A stretch of 44,995 nt of DNA. Source: Campylobacter troglodytis. Lineage in GTDB: Bacteria > Campylobacterota > Campylobacteria > Campylobacterales > Campylobacteraceae. This document shows, in pieces, positions 19,157 through 25,011 of this stretch. The position numbers and the translations under genes are program-made. How positions within the stretch are numbered: the first letter of the stretch is position 1; the number at the start of each line of letters is the position of its first letter. The stretch is from NCBI RefSeq assembly GCF_006864425.1, contig NZ_QHLI01000021.1, positions 1-44,995 of the forward strand, given 5' to 3'. Under the pieces are notes generated by a model. It was not told the DNA's origin, did no database searches, and was given only the letters and a program-made list of their open reading frames with translations.

Positions 19157-19831
19157 GACTTAATTAGACTTAAACCAAATTGAAAGGCTTTTAAATTAAC
19201 GACTATGCAAAATAAAGGTCTGTTTCTGAATTTCGCAGATACAATTTAGAAAAATTTTAAGATATTTTTTGTTTCGCTTTACGGTTCGTAATTGCTAGTA
19301 GAAGGAGCTAAATGAGCAATGGGAAAGCGTGGCGTGGGGTTGGCAAGAAAATGCCTATGTGTTGGTATGTATAAACGCTAGGTTAGCGTTTATACATAGG
19401 TAGTAAAACATTGCTTTGTCAAAGAGCTACTGTCTGTCATAAAGAGACTTTTAATATGCCCTAAATGCTGTATTTACAGCGATAGTCCGAAAACCTACGA
19501 TGGCTTGGTGGTTTTTTTACTTAGTTTCACTCGTCCCTTTGCGGAGCAAAAGCTCAAGACCTTGTAAAACACTTTAACAATGAATTTGCACACTCATAAA
19601 ACCACATAAACGGTATAGACAATATTTTTTGCTTCGTTACGACTCTTGTAACTGCAAGTAGAAGGAGCTTTGCGAAGTTTCATTTAGTCAAATTTTATGG
19701 CTAAAAGAAAATTTTTGTCTTTCATTTAAAAGAAACAAAATTTTAGATATAGTAGCAAAAATTTAGGACAAAATATTTATCAAAATTTCTTAAAATTGAT
19801 TAGAAAAAATCTTATTAAGTTTAATTGAGCC
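19157..19831 (+). mobile_element. Decayed IS1595-like element, copy B (second subtype)
   Basis: 675 bases. Left end GACTTAATTAGACTTAAACC; right end read inward GGCTCAATTAAACTTAATAA. A transposase remnant starts at ATG 19205 (MQNKGLF) and is full of stops; identifiable pieces are GVGKKMP (about 19339), YSDSPKTYDGLV (about 19472-19507, the second catalytic Asp block) and HINGID (about 19605). The ends and coding remnants differ from copies A and C, so it is a different subtype. Three T-rich CTTCG inserts interrupt it (about 19268-19310, 19508-19550, 19622-19672). Confidence 0.7.
19366..19398. repeat. 15-bp perfect hairpin inside IS copy B
   Basis: TATGTATAAACGCTA, a GGT loop, then TAGCGTTTATACATA form an uninterrupted 15-bp stem. 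Copy A has only part of it (GTGCTATGTTAGCGCTTATACAC at 17404-17426), as does copy C. Confidence 0.7.
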
Positions 19832-19853
19832 ATAAATTAAAAGGAGTTAAGAA

Positions 19854-20342
19854 ATGAAGGCTGTGAATTTATTATTACTTGGCGGCATTATAGGCATAGA
19901 ATTATTTTTGGGCATAGTGGTGGCTAAGATCATCTTTTATACACCATTGACTGTTGAGGTGGATCTTTTTTCAAGAGGGCTTTTGATGTCTGGGATCTTC
20001 TTGGCTTTTGCCTATGTGGCTGTGTGTGTGAGTGCTTTGAATTTGCTTTTTGAGCTTGTGGCTTTAAGAGAAAATTTCAATGCGAGATTAAAAATTTCAA
20101 AAGTTTTCTTAGCTTTGATAAATTTGGCACTATCTTTGCTTTTTTTGTTGTATTATACTCAGCCAATAACCGAGCTTCAAGAAAGTATAATGCTTGGAAA
20201 AGAAAGCATAGAAGCACTTGCAAGTGATGAATTTAAAGAACTTCACGCTCAAAGCGAGAGGCTTGTGAAGGTGCTTGTGATTCTTCAAGCCATTTTATTT
20301 TTTTTAAGCTTTAAATCAGCAAAAAAGAGTATAATTGATTAA
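19854..20342 (+). CDS. Four-helix membrane protein upstream of flaC (Cj0721c type)
   Basis: 162 residues with hydrophobic segments at about 5-28, 42-68, 82-105 and 142-155. I do not recognise a functional family. In C. jejuni a hypothetical membrane protein (Cj0721c) precedes flaC in the same way; the gap to flaC here is only 22 bases, so they are likely co-transcribed. Ribosome-binding site AAAGGAG upstream of the ATG. The gene begins 22 bases after the right end of IS copy B, so its promoter may lie in or be supplied by the element. Confidence 0.75.
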   Translation: MKAVNLLLLGGIIGIELFLGIVVAKIIFYTPLTVEVDLFSRGLLMSGIFLAFAYVAVCVSALNLLFELVALRENFNARLKISKVFLALINLALSLLFLLYYTQPITELQESIMLGKESIEALASDEFKELHAQSERLVKVLVILQAILFFLSFKSAKKSIID

Positions 20343-20364
20343 GTTTTCATTAAAGGAGTAAGCC

Positions 20365-21120
20365 ATGACTATAAACAACAACCCCACAAGTATGCAACAA
20401 ACAAACTATCTCAACGAGTCTAGGCAAAGTGGCGATAGAGCCTTGCAAAACATAGCAGCCATTCGTGCTATTAATGGAATGGATCCTTCAAATTTAGCCA
20501 TAGCCGATCAGCTAAGAACCCAGGCAAATACCATAGATCAAGGCGTGGCAAATGCCTATGATGCCATAGGTGTTTTGCAAATTGCCGATGCTAGTTTAAG
20601 AGGCATTACCGAAACTGCTGATCAGCTAAATCAACTCTCAGTTCAAAGAAACAATGCCGCACTCAATGACAGACAAAGAGGGATGATAGATACTCAAGCA
20701 AATGCTTTAATAACCTCCATAAATGATTCTTTCAATAATGCCATTTATAATGGCAAAAATGTCTTTCAAAGCCTTGATTTTGTGGTTGGCACAGGCACTG
20801 TGGAAAATGTAAATGCAAATCCTCTCAACACCACAAATTTGGATGTTAGCAATCAAAGCAGCATAACAAATTTCATAGATCAGGTAAATACCCTAAGAGC
20901 AGACATAGGAGCAGGTGCTCAGGCTATCACTTCAAACATAAATGTGAGTTTGAGAAACAGTGTTAGCGTAAGGGCTGCTGAGGGAGGTATGCTTAATGAT
21001 GATGTGGCACAAAATGTAATAGATTTTAACGCTGATTATTTAAAGCAAAATGCCTCTGCCTTTGCTATGGCTCATCAAACCTCTGTGCTTCAAAGCAAGA
21101 TAGCAACCCTCTTGCAGTAA
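20365..21120 (+). CDS. flaC: Flagellin-like secreted protein FlaC
   Basis: 251 residues, matching FlaC of C. jejuni (about 249). It has the conserved flagellin N-terminal D0/D1 helices (ALQNIAAIRAINGMDPSN, QLRTQANTIDQG) and C-terminal helix (QNASAFAMAHQTSVLQSK, ATLLQ) but lacks the variable surface domain D2/D3, so it is not a normal filament subunit. In C. jejuni FlaC is exported through the flagellar apparatus and found in the medium. AAAGGAG precedes the ATG. A strong terminator follows eight bases after the stop. Confidence 0.92.
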   Translation: MTINNNPTSMQQTNYLNESRQSGDRALQNIAAIRAINGMDPSNLAIADQLRTQANTIDQGVANAYDAIGVLQIADASLRGITETADQLNQLSVQRNNAALNDRQRGMIDTQANALITSINDSFNNAIYNGKNVFQSLDFVVGTGTVENVNANPLNTTNLDVSNQSSITNFIDQVNTLRADIGAGAQAITSNINVSLRNSVSVRAAEGGMLNDDVAQNVIDFNADYLKQNASAFAMAHQTSVLQSKIATLLQ

Positions 21121-21128
21121 AATTTGTA

Positions 21129-21158
21129 TTTAGGAGAAGAAACTTTCTCCTAAATTTT
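21129..21158 (+). terminator. Rho-independent terminator of flaC
   Basis: TTTAGGAGAA and TTCTCCTAAA form a perfect 10-bp stem around a GAAACT loop, followed by TTTT. Confidence 0.85.
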
Positions 21159-21549
21159 AAACCCTTTAAAATTTTAATCATCTTTGCCTTTAAATTTTCT
21201 GCATTTTTATTAGGCTTTATTTTATCCATATTTGCTTTTAACTTTTCCGCATTTCTATTAAGCTTTTATCCACACAAGGGCTTTTTCTTAAATTCTAGCA
21301 ATATTTCACAACATAAAGCCATTTTTGCATTATTCTTAAATTCTTATATCAATAAAGAGTGTAGCGTGTTAGAAGATCTTTTAAAATTCAAGCTATTTTA
21401 TCTTTTTTAAAAAAGAGTTTAAATTGTTCATATGCAAAACCTCTTAATCAAGCTTTATTTTACACAAGACTTTCATTCTAAGATCTTTTTGTCATTTTTC
21501 TTTAAAGCAAAAAAACCCTAAATCCTTTTAAAAACAAAGCTAAATTCGC
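21159..21549. other. Intergenic gap between flaC and the cyclase gene
   Basis: About 390 AT-rich bases. No open frame of note and no clear copy of the dispersed repeat. The promoter of the cyclase gene begins at its right edge. Confidence 0.5.
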
Positions 21550-21555
21550 TATAAT
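21550..21555 (+). promoter_or_regulatory. -10 box of the cyclase gene
   Basis: A perfect TATAAT preceded by CGC. The transcript would start near 21562, that is, immediately before the leader hairpin at 21565. Campylobacter vegetative promoters usually lack a -35 box and none is obvious here. Confidence 0.55.
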
Positions 21556-21564
21556 GTTAGAAAC

Positions 21565-21605
21565 AAGAGGGCTTTTTCATTGAATTTATCAAAAAAAGCC
21601 CTCTT
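21565..21605 (+). promoter_or_regulatory. 13-bp leader hairpin before the cyclase gene
   Basis: AAGAGGGCTTTTT pairs perfectly with AAAAAGCCCTCTT across a 15-base loop. It lies between the -10 box and the ribosome-binding site (AAAGGAG, 21617-21623), at the very 5' end of the predicted mRNA. No T-run follows, so it is not a standard terminator. It could stabilise the message or be a protein-binding site. Confidence 0.6.
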
Positions 21606-21627
21606 CATTTAAACGAAAGGAGAACTT

Positions 21628-22365
21628 ATGAGCGAGTTATTAAAGGCTTTAAATACCTTAAGGGCAAACGAATGGATAGAACTAAGCCACACTGTAAATG
21701 CTTTGATCCCAAAATTTGGAGCTTTTCCTGATCTACAAACGCAAACTCTTTACACGGTTGAAAAGGATGGCTTTTTTGTAAATAAACTTTCCTTTGTAAC
21801 CCAGTATGGCACCCACATTGACGCACCTTGTCATTTTAGCCTAAACAAAAGAAGCTTAGAGCAGCTTTCATTACAAGAGCTTATCTTGCCACTTGTGGTT
21901 ATCAACAAAGAAAAAGAGGTGGAAAAAAACTCTGATTTTATTTTGAGCGCTAAGGATGTTTTGGATTTTGAGGAGCAAAATGGCAAGATAGAAAAAGGCT
22001 CTTTTGTAGCCTTTGCTAGCGGATGGAGCAAGAGATGGGGCAAGGGTGATTTTTACAACAAAGATAAAGATGGGCTAGCACATACTCCTGGGTGGAGCAT
22101 AGAGGCTTTGGAACTAGTTTTAAATCAAAGAGATGCCCTAGCCATAGGACATGAGACCTTGGATACGGATGCAAGTGTTGATATAGTGAAAAATAATTTT
22201 CTTTTAAGCGAGAAATTTGTCCTAGATCAGAACAAGTATCAAGTAGAGGTGCTAAACAATCTCACCCTCTTACCGCCAAAGGGTGCTTTAATCTTCATAG
22301 GTGTGCCTAAATTTGAGAAAATGCCAGGCTTTCCTGTGAGAGCCTTTGCCATTGTGCCTAAGTAG
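21628..22365 (+). CDS. Cyclase family protein (kynurenine formamidase-like)
   Basis: 245 residues. The metal-binding motif of the family is clear: H63-x-D65 and H69 in YGTHIDAPCHF, with a second block GHETLDTDASVD near 172-183. Members include N-formylkynurenine formamidase (KynB), which opens formylkynurenine, and other metal-dependent hydrolases. No tryptophan-degradation genes stand nearby, so the substrate is uncertain. Ribosome-binding site AAAGGAG, promoter and a leader hairpin are annotated separately. Confidence 0.85.
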   Translation: MSELLKALNTLRANEWIELSHTVNALIPKFGAFPDLQTQTLYTVEKDGFFVNKLSFVTQYGTHIDAPCHFSLNKRSLEQLSLQELILPLVVINKEKEVEKNSDFILSAKDVLDFEEQNGKIEKGSFVAFASGWSKRWGKGDFYNKDKDGLAHTPGWSIEALELVLNQRDALAIGHETLDTDASVDIVKNNFLLSEKFVLDQNKYQVEVLNNLTLLPPKGALIFIGVPKFEKMPGFPVRAFAIVPK

Positions 22366-22642
22366 GGCGTGAATTTAAGCCATTATGATAAAAATAAATT
22401 TGCAAGGCTGAATTTAATATCTATGTAAAGTTTTATAATTTAAAGATTTAGCTTGTGTGAAGGGCTTAAAATATAGTTTCAATCTACATTTTAGCTTTTT
22501 AGTGGCTCTAAAATTTGCCTAGTTTTAAAATAAGCTTTTTGTATTTAACAAGCTTTTTTAGGCTGGCTACTCTTCAAAAAGTGCCGCTTTGTCATTGTGA
22601 TACTTTTTTAGAAAAAACAGTTTTTAAAAGGCAAAGAGGCTT

Positions 22643-22670
22643 AAAAATTCACGCTTTTGCGTGAATTTTT
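22643..22670 (+). terminator. Perfect 12-bp hairpin, terminator-like
   Basis: AAAAATTCACGC, loop TTTT, GCGTGAATTTTT, then TGCTTTTATTTTG. The A-rich 5' and T-rich 3' sides make it a possible bidirectional terminator. It is 280 bases after the cyclase gene stop. The GTGAATTT / AAATTCAC words it is made of are frequent throughout the window. Confidence 0.5.
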
Positions 22671-22988
22671 TGCTTTTATTTTGTGGTATTTTCTTGAGAA
22701 AATGCCTAGCTTTTTCGCTTTAATATGAATGATAAATATGGTATTGTGTCTAAAATTAATATTTTTTTACAAAATAGCCTTTGAATTTAAGAAGTTTGAA
22801 TTTTAGCTATTTTTAAATAAATTCAGCTTATAAAAAGTAAAGACAAAATTCACATAAACCCCCAGCAAAGCTACTATGAATGAGCTTTTGAAATTTGGAT
22901 TTAACTTGAATTTTTCTTAAAGATCTTGTAAAATTTATAAAATATTTTTTTGTTTATGAATTTAAGCAAAAATTAAAGTTTTTTAAAA

Positions 22989-23018
22989 TATAATCACATA
23001 AATGTTTTATTATCAAAA
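22989..23018 (+). promoter_or_regulatory. Promoter of the 23.0-27.5 kb operon with Fur-like half site
   Basis: A TATAAT box is at 22989-22994, 39 bases before the first ATG, which puts the transcript start near 23001. Overlapping this is ATAAATGTTTTATTATCAAA; read on the other strand it gives TTTGATAATAAAACATTTAT, which resembles a Fur box (a clean TTGATAAT half site plus a poor second half). Fur control is known for ferrosome genes in C. difficile; here it is inference only. Confidence 0.4.
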
Positions 23019-23032
23019 TTGAAAGTTTATCT

Positions 23033-23386
23033 ATGAGTAAGAGTTTTGAAGCCATAAAAAGTCTAAATTTTACAGTAGAAGAGCTAGAAAATTTCGCTCA
23101 ATATTTCAAAATTATCCATCACGTCCCAGGAAGGATAAGACTAAGGGCTAGTTTAAAATTAAAAGAGCTTTTTGGCAAGGCAGATTCTGTTAAGCTTGAT
23201 AGCTTTTTTGAGGAGGCAAAAAACCTGCCTATGATTAAAAGTTTCAAGATAAATAAACTCATAGGCTCTTTAACCATAGAATACGATGATAAAACATTTG
23301 ATCCTACCTTGTGGGAGCTGTGGCTAAACAAAAATGATACCAAGCTTGTATATGAAAGGCTTAGTAGCTTAATAAAGGCTTTATAA
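23033..23386 (+). CDS. HMA-like protein with Arg-rich loop, first gene of ferrosome-type operon
   Basis: 117 residues, no membrane segment. Residues about 26-100 look like a heavy-metal-associated (HMA) ferredoxin fold: strand YFKIIHHVPGRIRLRAS, helix, then MIKSFKINKLIGSLTIEYDD (quoted in parts). The metal-binding CxxC of classic HMA domains is replaced by VPGRIRLR. The N-terminus of the P1B ATPase at the end of the operon has the same arrangement with NRARFRY. HMA-like proteins with such Arg-rich loops accompany ferrosome ATPases, as far as I recall. Its stop abuts the next start with no gap. Confidence 0.65.
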   Translation: MSKSFEAIKSLNFTVEELENFAQYFKIIHHVPGRIRLRASLKLKELFGKADSVKLDSFFEEAKNLPMIKSFKINKLIGSLTIEYDDKTFDPTLWELWLNKNDTKLVYERLSSLIKAL

Positions 23387-23992
23387 ATGACAAATACAAA
23401 TAATATTTTAAGTGCTATGGATTGCGAGTATAAGTCCTTGCAACTTTACAGCAATCTTGCAAGTATTTACAATGTCCCCCTAGCACCTATCATAGACTTA
23501 AAGCAAGCCCACATAAATACCTTGGCTTCATATTTGCAAAATGCAAATGAGACAGTTCCAAACAATGCTTATGTGGATGCAAATTTTAATTTAAGCGGAG
23601 ATTTACTCAGCGATTTAGGGCTTTTGATCCAAAATGAAAACGAAAACATAGCCCTTTACAACACACTCATAGAAAATGAGGCAGATTTTGTTGTGAAGGA
23701 TAGTTTTTATTTGTTTCAAGCACATAGTTTCAACGAAATTCTACCTGCCTTAGAGACCGTAAATAGCACTGTGAATTCTATAAATTCAAACACAGTTGCA
23801 AACGAGCTTACAAAGGCAAAAAGCTTTCTCACAGAGGCTAATGCCACCCTAAACAAGCTTCAAAACAATCAACTAAGTCAAGCAGAACTTGAAGGCTTTT
23901 TAAGCAAGATAAATTTTTCCTTGCTTGGAGGGGCTGTGCTTGGAGCCCTTGGAGCCTTCTTACTTAATGAATTAACAAACAAAAAGGAGTAA
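23387..23992 (+). CDS. Ferritin-like four-helix protein with glycine-zipper membrane tail
   Basis: 201 residues. Residues about 5-125 form four amphipathic helices in ferritin-like order with candidate iron ligands E14 (MDCEYKSL), H42 (LKQAHINTL), E84/E86 (QNENENIALY) and H113 (LFQAHSFNEIL), similar to small ferritin-like domains of the DUF2202 kind. A linker rich in Asn/Thr/Ser (about 124-175) leads to a C-terminal transmembrane helix, LLGGAVLGALGAFLLNEL (179-196), with GxxxG spacing. This would anchor an iron-binding or ferroxidase domain to a membrane. Family assignment is by pattern only; the ligand set is imperfect (the second helix lacks the usual ExxH Glu). Starts directly at the previous stop, three bases before the next gene. 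Confidence 0.6.
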   Translation: MTNTNNILSAMDCEYKSLQLYSNLASIYNVPLAPIIDLKQAHINTLASYLQNANETVPNNAYVDANFNLSGDLLSDLGLLIQNENENIALYNTLIENEADFVVKDSFYLFQAHSFNEILPALETVNSTVNSINSNTVANELTKAKSFLTEANATLNKLQNNQLSQAELEGFLSKINFSLLGGAVLGALGAFLLNELTNKKE

Positions 23993-23994
23993 AA

Positions 23995-24324
23995 ATGCCA
24001 TTACCATTTCTAGCAGGATTAGCAGCTGGTGCTGCTTTGGCCTTGCTTTACACAAAAAAAGACAAGGTAAAAAAAATTGTAAATTCTCCAAAAGTGAAGG
24101 AGAATTTACAAAAAGGAAGAGAATTTTCTCAAAAAACCATCAATAATATGAAGGATAAATTTGAGGAATTTAGCCCTAAGATCAAAAGAGGGGCTAAGAG
24201 GATCTTTGCTGATTTTAAGGATAATGTAGGCGAGCTTAGCCAAAAAATATCCCAAAGAACAAAGACAACAAAGGGTGCAAAAACTGTCAGTAGGACAAAG
24301 GGCACAACAACAAAGGTTAAGTAA
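23995..24324 (+). CDS. Small YtxH-like membrane protein with basic tail
   Basis: 109 residues. One N-terminal membrane helix, LAGLAAGAALALLY (residues 6-19), with AxxxA/GxxxG packing, then about 85 residues very rich in Lys and Thr ending in TKTTKGAKTVSRTKG. The layout resembles YtxH-type proteins and the short hydrophobic AxxxA proteins (FezA-like) of ferrosome loci. The positive tail could bind phosphate, nucleic acid or the mineral. Stop and next start share one base (TAATG). Confidence 0.6.
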   Translation: MPLPFLAGLAAGAALALLYTKKDKVKKIVNSPKVKENLQKGREFSQKTINNMKDKFEEFSPKIKRGAKRIFADFKDNVGELSQKISQRTKTTKGAKTVSRTKGTTTKVK

Positions 24325-24662
24325 TGTTAATAGACACAGGAATGCCCCGCTCAGTTAAGGGGCACGCAGTAAGTGGGGCAGCCTTTGCCCTTATGCTTTC
24401 CTCTGCTTATGAGGCTATTCAGTATAAGCAAGGACAAAGAGACAAGGCTTTAATGACTAAGAATATAATTCGTTCAAGCATAGAAGGTGGCATCATAGCA
24501 GCTAGTGGCATAGCTGCTTCAAATGCCTTAGGAGATCAAAGTAAAACAGCTATAAGAAGCTCTTTGGAGGCCTTGGCCTGTTTAGCAGCTGGGGTTGCTG
24601 GAGTTTATGCGCTAAATAAGATCTCTCATTCTGAATGTAAATTATTAAAGGAGAAAAAATGA
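24324..24662 (+). CDS. Small membrane protein with two helices (ferrosome-type operon)
   Basis: 112 residues. Two Ala/Gly-rich hydrophobic hairpins are visible: KGHAVSGAAFALMLSSAYEA (12-31) and, after a basic loop, IEGGIIAASGIAASNALG (53-70) and LEALACLAAGVAGVYALN (82-99). Helix-packing motifs GxxxA and AxxxG recur. This composition, as in magnetosome and ferrosome membrane proteins, is suited to tight helix packing or membrane curvature. Function inferred from context only. The stop overlaps the next ATG by 4 bases. Confidence 0.6.
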   Translation: MLIDTGMPRSVKGHAVSGAAFALMLSSAYEAIQYKQGQRDKALMTKNIIRSSIEGGIIAASGIAASNALGDQSKTAIRSSLEALACLAAGVAGVYALNKISHSECKLLKEKK

Positions 24663-25009
24663 CTAATCAAAACAACAACACGCCAAATGTAAATAATCCA
24701 TACATTAATAACACAAACGGTGCGGCCAATGCCAACAATGCAAATAATGCAAATGCCAACATAAATCAAGGAGCAAATATGCAAAATCAAAGAGGCTCTT
24801 TGTTTTCAAACACCCTAGGACAAAACAACACCCAAAGAGACTTCATCATAGGTGCTTTAATAGGTGCTGCTGCTTCTTTTATACTAACAAATAAAAATGC
24901 CCAAACAGCACTCTTAAAAGGCTTTGCAAAGCTTAGCTCCTTGTTTGAAATGGGAGTTGAGGAGCTTAAAGAACGTTATGAGGATGCCAAGGCGGAGGTG
25001 AATTCATAA
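24659..25009 (+). CDS. Asn-rich membrane protein (ferrosome-type operon)
   Basis: 116 residues. The first 58 are Asn-rich and probably disordered (NNANNANANINQ). Then one membrane helix, FIIGALIGAAASFILT (62-77), again with GxxxG/AxxxA spacing, and a charged C-terminal helix (FAKLSSLFEMGVEELKERYE). The helix is similar in style to those of the neighbours, suggesting a set of co-assembling small membrane proteins. I do not know a named family. Two bases separate it from the ATPase gene. Confidence 0.6.
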   Translation: MTNQNNNTPNVNNPYINNTNGAANANNANNANANINQGANMQNQRGSLFSNTLGQNNTQRDFIIGALIGAAASFILTNKNAQTALLKGFAKLSSLFEMGVEELKERYEDAKAEVNS

Positions 25010-25011
25010 AG

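Larger units (their letters stand above)
22366..23032. other. Intergenic gap upstream of the iron-organelle operon
   Basis: About 670 bases without a gene. It contains a perfect hairpin (22643-22670), one weak relative of the dispersed repeat (TTTGTCATTGTGATAC at about 22588) and, at the right edge, the presumed promoter of the downstream operon (22989-23018). Confidence 0.55.

Noticed and set aside
20343-20364. Sigma28 promoter directly before flaC
   Set aside because: Only 22 bases separate it from the preceding gene and no flagellar promoter pattern is visible in them.
23387-23992. Encapsulin cargo or classical ferritin/bacterioferritin
   Set aside because: Length, the poor ligand set and the membrane tail do not fit soluble ferritins, and no encapsulin shell gene is nearby.
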